Assembly: GCA_947038115.1 (NCBI GenBank)
Contig: CAMQVF010000006.1
Span: forward strand, 1-51,571
Origin: an uncultured Spirochaetia bacterium
GTDB taxonomy: Bacteria; Spirochaetota; Brachyspiria; Brachyspirales; Brachyspiraceae
Length of the DNA: 51,571 bases
Direction: 5' to 3'
The notes beneath the pieces were generated by a model, which saw nothing but the letters and a program-made list of their open reading frames with translations, had not been told where the DNA came from and did not search any database. This document shows positions 26,985 to 34,804 of the stretch, piece after piece; the stretch's first letter is position 1; every line of letters begins with the position of its first letter. Position numbers and translations under genes: made by a program.

Positions 26985-29900
26985 TTACTTAAAAATCTTT
27001 GTTGTCTTCTTAGTTTTTTGTCTAAGTTCTTTTTCTGTAGAAGGTACTTTTTCACCCTTGTCGTCATGTATAGTAATATTAAGTCCGAGACCTCTAAGCT
27101 CTTGTACTAATACATTGAAACTTTCAGGTATACCTGGTGATGAAATAACATCCCCTTTTACAATAGACTCATATATTCTAGCTCGTCCAGTCATATCATC
27201 CGACTTGACAGTTAAAAACTCTTGAAGCATATTCGCAGCACCATAAGCCTCTAATGCCCACACTTCCATCTCTCCAAGCCTCTGTCCACCAAATTGTGAC
27301 TTTCCACCCAAAGGCTGTTGAGTAATAAGCGAGTAAGGACCAGTACTTCTAGCATGAACTTTATCTTCAACTAAGTGATTAAGTTTAAGCATATACATAT
27401 ATCCAACGGCTACATCACTTTTGAAAGCTTCTCCAGTTCGACCATCATAAAGAGTAACTTTTCCATTTGCATTCATTCCACTTGCAACCATAGTATCAAC
27501 TAAGGCAGCTTCTTTTGGACCTTCAAATACTGGACAAGCAAATTTAACACCCATTTTATGACCAGCCCAAGCAAGTAACATCTCAATAACCTGCCCGATA
27601 TTCATTCGTGAAGGTACTCCAAGAGGATTTAAACAAATGTCAACTGGCGTTCCATCTTCCAAGTGTGGCATATCTTCAATTTCCATAATTCTAGCGACAA
27701 CACCTTTGTTTCCGTGTCGACCAGCCATTTTATCGCCTTCTTGAATATTACGCTTTTTAGCTAAAAATACTTTTACAACCTCTTCAACTCCGGGCTTAAG
27801 TTCATCACCATTCTCACGGCTATAAACACGAACATCAATTACAGTACCATCTTTACCATGAGGCACTCGAAGTGAAGTATCTTTAACATCACGAGCCTTC
27901 TCTCCAAAAATAGAATGTAATAATTTATATTCAGGAGTTATTTCAGTCTCACCCTTGGGTGTAACTTTACCAACCAAAATATCTCCAGCCTTAACTCTAG
28001 CTCCAACACGAACAACACCTCTTTCATCCAGATTCTTAAATGCATCTTCTGAAACATTAGGAATATCACGTGTAATATTTTCTTTATCAAGCTTAGTTTC
28101 ACGAGCTTCAACTGAAAACTCTTCAATATGAATAGAAGTAAAAACATCTTCATGAACCAAACGCTTGCTTAATAAAATAGCATCCTCAAAGTTATAACCT
28201 TCAAAAATCATGAACGCTGCTAGAACATTACGTCCCAAAGCTAATTCACCATTTTCTGTAGCAGGACCATCGGCAAGAAGCCCACCTGCATCAATCTGAT
28301 CACCAACATTTACAACAGGTCTTTGATGAAAGTTTGTATCTTGGTTAGTTCTTTGATATTTCGTCAATTCATATCTATCTAGCTCATTACTTGCAGCTTC
28401 ATTTCTAGGTTTTATAACAACCAAATCATGACGAACACTTACAACCGTACCTGCTCTCTTAGCATGAACTGTTATACCAATACCCGGCTGACAAATTTTA
28501 CACTCAACACCTGTTCCAACAATAGGAGCTTCAGGGAATAACAAAGGCACACTTTGACGTTGCATGTTAGAACCCATCAGTGCTCTGTTCGCATCATCAT
28601 GCTCTAAAAATGGAATTAAAGAACTTGATAGCGAAACAATTTGTTGAGGCGAAACGTCCATATATTGAACCTCTTCAGGTTGAGTATATGGGAAAGCCGC
28701 TTTATATCTAGCAGGAATTAAATTATCTCTAAATGTATTATCATCATTTAATGCAATACTAGCATCAGCAATATGATATCTTTCTTCATCATGAGCTGTT
28801 AAATATTCTATTCTATTAGTAACAACACCATTATCTACTTTTCTATAAGGAGTCTCTAAGAATCCATATCTATTAATTCTTGAATAAGTCGCAAGTGAAA
28901 CTATCAAACCAATGTTCGGTCCTTCAGGAGTTTCAATCGGACATATTTTTCCATAGTGAGTATGGTGTACATCTCTTACTTCAAAACCCGCTCTATCCCG
29001 AGTAAGTCCACCAGGCCCTAAAGCGTTTAATCTTCGTTTATGCGTAAGTTCAGATAATGGATTGGTTTGATCCATAAACTGAGAAAGTTGACTTGTACCA
29101 AAAAACTCTTTAATAACCGACTGTACAAGTTTTATGCTCACAAGAGATTGAGGCGTAATCGCATCCATATCTTGCATCTGCATTCGTTCACGAGTAATTC
29201 TTTCCATTCTCGCAAAACCCATTTTTATTTGATTAGAAAGTAATTCGCCAATACCTCTAATTCTTCTATTTCCTAAATGGTCAATATCATCTAAACTCTC
29301 TTCACTAATAAATACTTTAATTAAGAATCGAATTGTAGCGATAATATCTTCATGACTAAGCACTCTGCCTTCGCCATCGCCGACTTCAGGAAAGTTAAGT
29401 CTTTTATTTATTTTATATCTACCAACTTCGCCTAAGTCATAGATTTTTGGATCAAATACTAAATCATTACAAGTTTTAATTACAGTTTCAACTAAAGCCT
29501 GCTCACCTTGTCTGATGATGCTATATATTTTAATACAAGCATCTTCTTGTGTTTCAGTTGTATCTTTGTCTAGAGTGTTTATAATTGTTGTATTATCTTT
29601 AAGCTCAGACATATCTAAGACAGAAACTTCAGTAATTCCACTCATACAAAGTCTTTCAGCAAGAGTCGTATTAATAAGCTCACCAGGAGTAAGTATTACT
29701 TCTTCAGGGTTTTCACTGTCATAAACTGTTGCAAATGAACGTCTACCAGTTAAAGCCTCTTTTTTATCTTCGTCTGAAAGCTTTTCGAGCAAAATAGTTT
29801 CAACACCATAAAATAGTTTTAAAATTTCTTCATTTTTTTCGATACCAATGGCTCTTAAGAATACAGTAACAGGAAGTTTCTTCTTTCTGTCTATTCTTAC

Positions 29901-30512
29901 ATACATAATATCTTTTCTAGTATCAAGTTCAAATTCTAACCAAGTTCCTCTATCAGGAATAATCTTAGCTACAAACATAGAATTTTTATCATTTCTATTG
30001 AAGACAACACCCGGTGATCTATGAATCTGCGAAACGACAACACGCTCGGCACCATTTATAATAAATGTACCTCTATCTGTCATAGAAGGAATATCGCCTA
30101 CAAATATATCTTGCTCGATAAGCCTTTCAGGGTCTCTAACTGTTAATTGAACTTTAATTTTGAACGGATAAGAATGCGTTTTATCACGACGACGAGCCTC
30201 TTGCTCAGTCATCTTAGGTTCACCTACAGAATATGAAAGGAATTCAATTTGCATCTTTTCATTTTGTGCGACTATAGGAAATATATTATTTAATACTTGC
30301 TGTAACCCTTGATTTTTACGCTTGTTTTCTGGAACATCTTTTTGCAAGAATCCATTATATGAATCTTTTTGTATAGCAAGAAAGTCTGGTGGGTCTAAAA
30401 CAGGAAATACCGATGAAAAATTAACCCGGCCATTATCTACTCTATAATTTTTAGAAAACTCAACCCCCTTTTCTCTGTATACTTTATTATCTATTTTTTT
30501 GTTATTCGCCAT
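26985..30512 (-). CDS. rpoB: DNA-directed RNA polymerase subunit beta
   Basis: A 1175-aa beta subunit. Conserved blocks include FIINGAERVVVSQIHRSPGV, the rifampicin pocket (GTSQLSQFMDQTNPLSELTH then KRRLNALGPGG), HHTHYGKICPIETPEGPNIG, GDKMAGRHGNKGVVARIM, and the C-terminal GGQRLGEMEVWALEAYGA. Residue 496 is Asn where E. coli has Ser531, a natural feature linked to rifampicin resistance in spirochaetes. The start is ATG 30512 with GGAG nine bases upstream; a longer TTG-started frame from 30527 contains that site. It follows rplL across a 97-base gap holding a hairpin, and precedes rpoC. Confidence 0.98.
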   Translation of the reverse strand: MANNKKIDNKVYREKGVEFSKNYRVDNGRVNFSSVFPVLDPPDFLAIQKDSYNGFLQKDVPENKRKNQGLQQVLNNIFPIVAQNEKMQIEFLSYSVGEPKMTEQEARRRDKTHSYPFKIKVQLTVRDPERLIEQDIFVGDIPSMTDRGTFIINGAERVVVSQIHRSPGVVFNRNDKNSMFVAKIIPDRGTWLEFELDTRKDIMYVRIDRKKKLPVTVFLRAIGIEKNEEILKLFYGVETILLEKLSDEDKKEALTGRRSFATVYDSENPEEVILTPGELINTTLAERLCMSGITEVSVLDMSELKDNTTIINTLDKDTTETQEDACIKIYSIIRQGEQALVETVIKTCNDLVFDPKIYDLGEVGRYKINKRLNFPEVGDGEGRVLSHEDIIATIRFLIKVFISEESLDDIDHLGNRRIRGIGELLSNQIKMGFARMERITRERMQMQDMDAITPQSLVSIKLVQSVIKEFFGTSQLSQFMDQTNPLSELTHKRRLNALGPGGLTRDRAGFEVRDVHHTHYGKICPIETPEGPNIGLIVSLATYSRINRYGFLETPYRKVDNGVVTNRIEYLTAHDEERYHIADASIALNDDNTFRDNLIPARYKAAFPYTQPEEVQYMDVSPQQIVSLSSSLIPFLEHDDANRALMGSNMQRQSVPLLFPEAPIVGTGVECKICQPGIGITVHAKRAGTVVSVRHDLVVIKPRNEAASNELDRYELTKYQRTNQDTNFHQRPVVNVGDQIDAGGLLADGPATENGELALGRNVLAAFMIFEGYNFEDAILLSKRLVHEDVFTSIHIEEFSVEARETKLDKENITRDIPNVSEDAFKNLDERGVVRVGARVKAGDILVGKVTPKGETEITPEYKLLHSIFGEKARDVKDTSLRVPHGKDGTVIDVRVYSRENGDELKPGVEEVVKVFLAKKRNIQEGDKMAGRHGNKGVVARIMEIEDMPHLEDGTPVDICLNPLGVPSRMNIGQVIEMLLAWAGHKMGVKFACPVFEGPKEAALVDTMVASGMNANGKVTLYDGRTGEAFKSDVAVGYMYMLKLNHLVEDKVHARSTGPYSLITQQPLGGKSQFGGQRLGEMEVWALEAYGAANMLQEFLTVKSDDMTGRARIYESIVKGDVISSPGIPESFNVLVQELRGLGLNITIHDDKGEKVPSTEKELRQKTKKTTKIFK

Positions 30513-30549
30513 ATAAAAGATCTCCAAATATAACTTTTTTACATACTAA

Positions 30550-30578
30550 TAAGAAGGGTGCTTTATACACCCCTCTTA
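30550..30578 (-). promoter_or_regulatory. RNA hairpin in the rplL-rpoB gap (attenuator or processing site candidate)
   Basis: In the minus-strand transcript an 11-bp stem (30578-30568 with 30560-30550, including one G-U pair) closes a seven-base UAUAAAG loop. No clean U-run follows, so it is not a standard terminator. In E. coli this gap holds an attenuator and an RNase III site, which makes a similar role possible. Confidence 0.5.
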
Positions 30579-30609
30579 ATTTAAGAAAACTTATAAATAA
30601 AAAGTTTTA

Positions 30610-30984
30610 TTATTTAATTTCAACTTTACCGCCAGCAGCTTCTAATTTCTTTTTGATCTCTTCAACTTCTGCTTTAGGTACTGAAGTTCTGATAGTTTCA
30701 CCACCCTTCTCTACAGCATCTTTAGCTTCTTTAAGACCTAATTCAGTAACCGCTCTAACTTCTTTGATCAAAGCAATTTTCTTCTCTGGATCAAATCCTG
30801 TTAAGATAATATCAAATTCTAGTTTCTCTTCAACAGCTTCAGCAGCAGCAACAGGTGCCGCAGCAGCAGCAGGCATAGCAGCTGTTACATTAAACTTTTC
30901 TTTGATAGCTTCAACTAACTCGTGAAGCTCTATAACTTTCATATCCTCTATCGCTTTTAAAATATCGTCTTTACTAATAGCCAT
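30610..30984 (-). CDS. rplL: 50S ribosomal protein L7/L12
   Basis: A 124-aa stalk protein. It has the N-terminal dimerisation helices ([20 protein letters not shown]), an Ala-rich hinge ([16 protein letters not shown], about residues 35-50) and a C-terminal factor-binding domain. The C-terminal domain carries [20 protein letters not shown] and [20 protein letters not shown]. It recruits translation factors to the ribosome. An AAGGAG ribosome-binding site lies eight bases before the ATG. It sits between rplJ and rpoB in the usual order. Confidence 0.98.
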   Translation of the reverse strand: MAISKDDILKAIEDMKVIELHELVEAIKEKFNVTAAMPAAAAAPVAAAEAVEEKLEFDIILTGFDPEKKIALIKEVRAVTELGLKEAKDAVEKGGETIRTSVPKAEVEEIKKKLEAAGGKVEIK

Positions 30985-31037
30985 TTTACAATCTCCTTGT
31001 TTTTCTAAATAATTTTAAGTTAAAAATATTTCTTAAC

Positions 31038-31556
31038 TTAAGCTGATTTTTTTTCTTCAAGTGCATCAAGCACGTAAGCAAGTTCTGAAATAATACTCTG
31101 AGTAGAATATACAAAACTCGTAATAGGTGACTGAAGTGAAGCGACCAAATGAGAAAGTAAAACTTCTCTTGGAGGTATAGAAGCGACAACTACAACAGTT
31201 GCGGCGTCTAAAACGTCGACACCCAAGTATCCACCTTTAATTTTTATCTTAGCATTTTTTTTCGATGCTTCATTTATAACTTTAGCAGCAGCAGGTACAT
31301 CTGTATCTGCAAACACTACAGCAGTCGGCTCAACGAAAAAATTGTCATGAACCACTCTATCAAGATTTTTAAGTGCAATATTTACTAAAGAATTTTTACA
31401 AATCTTTAATGTAGATGATGACTTAGCAAGCTCTTCTCTTAGGGCAGTTAGCTGAGGCATAGTTGTTCCACGATAATCGAAGAATACTAAACCAGCGCAT
31501 GATTCAATTTTGTCTTTAAGAAATGAAACAGCTTCTATATTTTTTTTGTTAGGCAT
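31038..31556 (-). CDS. rplJ: 50S ribosomal protein L10
   Basis: A 172-aa protein that anchors L7/L12 to 23S rRNA. Visible blocks: NKKNIEAVSFLKDKIESCAG, LVFFDYRGTTMPQLTALREE, LKICKNSLVNIALKNL, and a C-terminal helix ELAYVLDALEEKKSA that would bind L7/L12 dimers. The start is ATG 31556; the GTG at 31565 lies inside the AAGGTGGGG ribosome-binding site. The 97-base leader after rplA is short, and I could not fold a convincing L10 autoregulatory structure in it. Confidence 0.96.
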   Translation of the reverse strand: MPNKKNIEAVSFLKDKIESCAGLVFFDYRGTTMPQLTALREELAKSSSTLKICKNSLVNIALKNLDRVVHDNFFVEPTAVVFADTDVPAAAKVINEASKKNAKIKIKGGYLGVDVLDAATVVVVASIPPREVLLSHLVASLQSPITSFVYSTQSIISELAYVLDALEEKKSA

Positions 31557-31653
31557 GTTCCCCACCTTCTAATATGATTAACTACTTATTTTTCTATTTA
31601 TATAATGGGATCACAAAATATAAAATTGAGTGAAATAAATAGCTTATTAGCAA

Positions 31654-32355
31654 TTATAATTTTACTTTTTTATGATCTATTCTAATACCAACACCCATTG
31701 TCGATGTTATGCCAATACCTCTGACATATTCACCTTTCAAATCGCTTGGTTTTTTTCTTATAATTTCATCATAAAATACTTTGAAGTTGGCAGTAAGCTT
31801 TTGAGAATCCATTGAAGCTTTACCAATTCCTATTCTAACAATACCATTCTTGTCGGCTCGATACTCAAACCTTCCACTCTTGAAACTTTTTACAGCCTGA
31901 GCAATGTCAAGTGTAACTGTTCCAGTTTTAGGGTTAGGCATTAAACCTTTTCTACCAAGAATTTGTCCCAATTTACCAACTTCTTTCATTAAGTCAGGAG
32001 TAGATATTGCGACATCAAATTCAGTAAATCCACCTTTAATCTTTTCAATTAAATCTTCATTACCGACAAAAGTAGCTCCAGCAGCTTTAGCCTCTTCAGC
32101 CTTATCGCCCTGAGCAAATACCGCTACAATACGTTCTTTACCAAAAGCATTCGGGAAAGACACAGTATCTCTAATTGAGTGTTTTTGTAGAATATCAAGA
32201 TTTACTGTAACCTCAATAGTCTCGTCAAACTTTGCTGTGGCATTTTTACGAGCTAATTCGATAGCTTCTTCTACAGAATGAAACTTTAATTTCTCTGTAG
32301 CACTGCGAATAGCGTCGTAACGTTTACCACCAAGTTTTTTACCCTTAGTTGCCAT
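31654..32355 (-). CDS. rplA: 50S ribosomal protein L1
   Basis: A 233-aa protein of the L1 stalk. Typical segments: KGKKLGGKRYDAIRSATEKL, ATAKFDETIEVTVNLDI, and the conserved LGQILGRKGLMPNPKTGTVT near residue 130. The FEYRADKNGIVRIGIGKASM and GVGIRIDHKKVKL segments lie at the end. It binds 23S rRNA at the E site and may repress its own operon, as in other bacteria. An AAGGAT ribosome-binding site precedes the ATG. It follows rplK by 95 bases, which contain nothing else I recognise. Confidence 0.97.
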   Translation of the reverse strand: MATKGKKLGGKRYDAIRSATEKLKFHSVEEAIELARKNATAKFDETIEVTVNLDILQKHSIRDTVSFPNAFGKERIVAVFAQGDKAEEAKAAGATFVGNEDLIEKIKGGFTEFDVAISTPDLMKEVGKLGQILGRKGLMPNPKTGTVTLDIAQAVKSFKSGRFEYRADKNGIVRIGIGKASMDSQKLTANFKVFYDEIIRKKPSDLKGEYVRGIGITSTMGVGIRIDHKKVKL

Positions 32356-32450
32356 AATTAATCCTTATAAAAAATTATTTGTTACTTCCATTTAGTCTAT
32401 TTCAAACTTAATGGTATTGCATTATTAAAAAAGTAGAAGTATAAAACCTC

Positions 32451-32876
32451 TTATTCTGCTACTTTAATACCCATAGAACGGGCTGTTCCCGCTACAACTT
32501 TTTTAGCTGCTTCTAAATCATTAGCAGATAAATATTCCATTTTTTCTTTTGCTACTTCCTCAAGTTGTTGTTGAGTTATAGTTGCCACTTTAGTTTTATT
32601 AGGCTCGCCTGAACCTTTATCTAAACCTAATTTCTTTTTAAGAAGTTGCGCTGTACGCTCACCCTTAGTAACAAAAGTATAAGATTTATCTTCATAAACT
32701 GTGATGTATGTATTTAACACTTGACCTTTAAGTTTTGAAGTCTTCGCATTAAAATCTTTAACAAAAGCAGCTATCTGAATTTGTTTCTGACCAAGTGCTG
32801 GTCCCAAAGGAGGTGCAGGTGTCGCCTCTCCGCCTGGAATTCTTACTTTAACTATTCCGACTACTCTTTTAGCCAT
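32451..32876 (-). CDS. rplK: 50S ribosomal protein L11
   Basis: A 141-aa protein. The proline-rich N-terminal domain contains PGGEATPAPPLGPALGQKQI, the loop over the GTPase-associated centre of 23S rRNA. The C-terminal RNA-binding domain has KKKLGLDKGSGEPNKTKVAT and ends KKVVAGTARSMGIKVAE, which is standard. The length is exactly typical. A GAGGGA ribosome-binding site lies before the ATG. It follows nusG by 27 bases in the conserved order. Confidence 0.98.
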   Translation of the reverse strand: MAKRVVGIVKVRIPGGEATPAPPLGPALGQKQIQIAAFVKDFNAKTSKLKGQVLNTYITVYEDKSYTFVTKGERTAQLLKKKLGLDKGSGEPNKTKVATITQQQLEEVAKEKMEYLSANDLEAAKKVVAGTARSMGIKVAE

Positions 32877-32903
32877 TTTTTATTCCCTCTTTGATATTTG
32901 AAA

Positions 32904-33494
32904 TTATAGTTTCTTTACTTTCAAAAAGTCGAGCTCTGTAGGAGTGCTACGACCAAAAATCTCTATTTTTACAGTTACTTTACCCTTATCAGGGTTAATG
33001 TTTTCAATAACACCGCTAAGTCCATTAAAGGGACCATCGATGATTTGAACTTTCTCGCCTATATCGTATTCCATACGCATAAGTTCGCTACTGATATCGT
33101 CTTTACCTTCTCTATCTTTATCTTCAAATATTCGAGAAATATCAGTATCACTTAAAGGCGTAGGCACTATACGGCTCTCTTCCTTTGTCGTTGCATGTGA
33201 GCCGATGAAGCCTGCGACCCCTTGCGTACGTCGAACAATAGAATAAGTTGCATCATTCATGATCATTTTAACTAAAATATAACCAGGATATGAAAACTCT
33301 TCCTTGTTTACTTTCTTACCATTTTTAATAATTTTAACTGTTTCAGATGGCAAAAAAACGTCGACAATTAAGTCAGACATTCCAGCCTCTGAAGCTCTTT
33401 TCAACATACGTTCACTCACTTTATTCTCGTAACCAGATTGCGTGTGAACAATATACCATTTATAGTCTTTTTCATCAAAATTAATATCTGACAT
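32904..33494 (-). CDS. nusG: Transcription termination/antitermination factor NusG
   Basis: A 196-aa factor with an N-terminal NGN domain (YKWYIVHTQSGYENKVSERM; GYILVKMIMNDATYSIVRRT; TQGVAGFIGS) and a C-terminal KOW domain (IGEKVQIIDGPFNGLSGVIE). It binds the RNA polymerase clamp and couples transcription to Rho or the ribosome. The linker between domains (about residues 110-138) is charged. It lies 11 bases behind secE. No extra internal domain, as found in some anaerobes, is present. Confidence 0.97.
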   Translation of the reverse strand: MSDINFDEKDYKWYIVHTQSGYENKVSERMLKRASEAGMSDLIVDVFLPSETVKIIKNGKKVNKEEFSYPGYILVKMIMNDATYSIVRRTQGVAGFIGSHATTKEESRIVPTPLSDTDISRIFEDKDREGKDDISSELMRMEYDIGEKVQIIDGPFNGLSGVIENINPDKGKVTVKIEIFGRSTPTELDFLKVKKL

Positions 33495-33505
33495 AATAAA
33501 TCAAA

Positions 33506-33826
33506 TTACCCGTTATACCTATTTTTTCTAACATACCTTATAGCGAAATAAGCTATAAACAATAAAACAAAAGCTACGATAACAAACAAAGTAACCTTAG
33601 AAGCGAATAACGCAGCAACTAAGTCGCCCTGTAAAAGAGCCCTAGTCGTAAAAGTCACGATGTAGTCAATACCACCAAGCCCCAAAGAAGCCAATATCAG
33701 CAAAAATATAACCACCACTGTCTGAGACAATACTTCAGCACGAGTCGGCCAAACTGTTCTTTCAAACAATTCTTTTTTCACGTCGCTAAAATAATCTCTT
33801 ATGCTACCTTTTTTTTTGTCTGCCAT
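33506..33826 (-). CDS. secE: Preprotein translocase subunit SecE, with an additional C-terminal membrane segment
   Basis: A 106-aa protein. Residues 1-60 match short bacterial SecE: the amphipathic helix IRDYFSDVKKELFERTVWPT with the conserved WPT motif, then a membrane segment VVVIFLLILASLGLGGIDYI. About 45 further residues carry a second membrane helix (LFVIVAFVLLFIAYFAIRYV) and a basic end, which short SecE lacks. The start is ATG 33826 with AAGG upstream rather than TTG 33832. It sits between trnW and nusG, the standard position. Confidence 0.93.
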   Translation of the reverse strand: MADKKKGSIRDYFSDVKKELFERTVWPTRAEVLSQTVVVIFLLILASLGLGGIDYIVTFTTRALLQGDLVAALFASKVTLFVIVAFVLLFIAYFAIRYVRKNRYNG

Positions 33827-33860
33827 AGTCAAGCCTTAAAATTCATCATTGAACAAAATC

Positions 33861-33933
33861 AGGTCAGACAGGAATCGAACCTGCAACACCCAGTTTTGGA
33901 GACTGGTGCTCTACCAAATTGAACTACTGACCT
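33861..33933 (-). tRNA. trnW: tRNA-Trp (anticodon CCA)
   Basis: The 73-base minus-strand sequence folds as a full cloverleaf. The acceptor is AGGTCAG/CTGACCT and the D arm GTTC/GAGC. The anticodon arm is CCAGT-CTCCAAA-ACTGG with CCA at the anticodon position. The T arm is GCAGG-TTCGATT-CCTGT. The 3' CCA is not encoded. It lies between rpmG and secE, as in many bacteria. Confidence 0.97.
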
Positions 33934-33942
33934 AAGTAAAAT

Positions 33943-34119
33943 TTATCTAGAAACTTTAATCTCTTTATGAAGAGTATGCTTTCTATCAAATCTACAATAC
34001 TTCATAAGATCTAGTTTTTCTTGAACATTTTGCTTGTTTTTAGTTGTTATGTAATTCTTACGTTTACACTCTGTACACTGCAAGTTTATTTGTTCTGTTT
34101 TAATTTTCGCACTAGCCAT
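33943..34119 (-). CDS. rpmG: 50S ribosomal protein L33
   Basis: A 58-aa protein: [28 protein letters not shown], and [16 protein letters not shown]. It carries a first CxxC pair, but the second pair reads C-x-x-D, so only three of the four usual zinc-ribbon cysteines remain. The start is ATG 34119 behind AAGGAGTG; the longer frame upstream reads through the promoter region and is not credible. It is the first gene of the cluster that continues through trnW and secE to rpoC. Confidence 0.95.
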   Translation of the reverse strand: MASAKIKTEQINLQCTECKRKNYITTKNKQNVQEKLDLMKYCRFDRKHTLHKEIKVSR

Positions 34120-34173
34120 TAGAATTTCACTCCTTAAGGGATTTTTATATACCTCGAAAATATACGGTATACT

Positions 34174-34202
34174 ATGATACACATAAAAAACTATTATGTC
34201 AA
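34174..34202 (-). promoter_or_regulatory. Promoter of the rpmG-trnW-secE-nusG-rpl-rpoBC cluster
   Basis: Minus-strand TTGACA (34202-34197), 17-base spacer and TATCAT (34179-34174), about 55 bases before the rpmG ATG. The -35 is consensus and the spacing is ideal. Confidence 0.75.
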
Positions 34203-34302
34203 GTCTTTTAAAATAATATTTAATAACTTTGAAATAAAAAATAAAATTCTAGACAAATTTTATCATGCATGAAAAATGCTACTTAAAAAGTATAACTTAA
34301 AT

Positions 34303-34330
34303 TTGACAAATAACATAAAATGACTATACT
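34303..34330 (+). promoter_or_regulatory. Promoter of the grdX-grdE-grdB operon
   Basis: Plus-strand TTGACA (34303-34308), 16-base spacer and TATACT (34325-34330), 41 bases before the grdX start. The leader is too short to hold a glycine riboswitch. The rest of the 252-base gap to rpmG holds the divergent rpmG promoter and AT-rich sequence. Confidence 0.75.
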
Positions 34331-34371
34331 TTAATTTTTGTAGCATTCAATATATTTTGAAGGAGTGGACT

Positions 34372-34776
34372 TTGTACAGGCGTGCCTTAATATTAATTAC
34401 AACAAACAATGAAAAAGTTTCCAATAAATTCGGTAATGACTACTCGATTGACTTCATTGAAAGTGAAGATATGATGCAAGTCTTAACGAAATCAAGAGAC
34501 TATATACACTCTGGCTACAAATTACTCACACACCCATCTAGTGGAAGTCTTAAACCTAATCAAACACCATATAAATCTATAATTCTATATAAGACAGAAG
34601 AATCTATTGATTTTGAAAACTTAAATCTAATAGAAAACAGTATAGAAATATTTAAAAAATTTAATAAAGATGCTCAAATTGGAACCTTGACTGAAAAAAT
34701 AAAAAATGATTTCCAAACGGTAGATTTGTCATTAATAGAAGGATGTTTGAATAAATATATACCTATCTATTTATAG
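34372..34776 (+). CDS. grdX: GrdX family protein
   Basis: A 134-aa protein of unknown biochemical function that recurs at the head of glycine/sarcosine/betaine reductase operons. The start YRRALILITTNNEKVSNKFG and the segment VLTKSRDYIHSGYKLLTHPS, followed by GSLKPNQTPYKSIIL, fit the family as I remember it. The likely start is TTG 34372 with AAGGAG eight bases upstream; an alternative TTG at 34357 overlaps that ribosome-binding site. It is first in the operon and is followed by the transporter gene after 28 bases. The call rests partly on context. Confidence 0.8.
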   Translation: MYRRALILITTNNEKVSNKFGNDYSIDFIESEDMMQVLTKSRDYIHSGYKLLTHPSSGSLKPNQTPYKSIILYKTEESIDFENLNLIENSIEIFKKFNKDAQIGTLTEKIKNDFQTVDLSLIEGCLNKYIPIYL

Positions 34777-34804
34777 ATAAAATTTAAAATCGTGAGGAGA
34801 CTTT

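Noticed and set aside
31557-31653. L10 autoregulatory leader
   Set aside because: The rplA-rplJ gap is under 100 bases and I could not find the kink-turn and paired stems expected for the leader.
34183-34371. Glycine riboswitch ahead of the grd operon
   Set aside because: Only about 40 bases separate the -10 box from the grdX start, too short for a glycine aptamer, and the conserved core is not visible.
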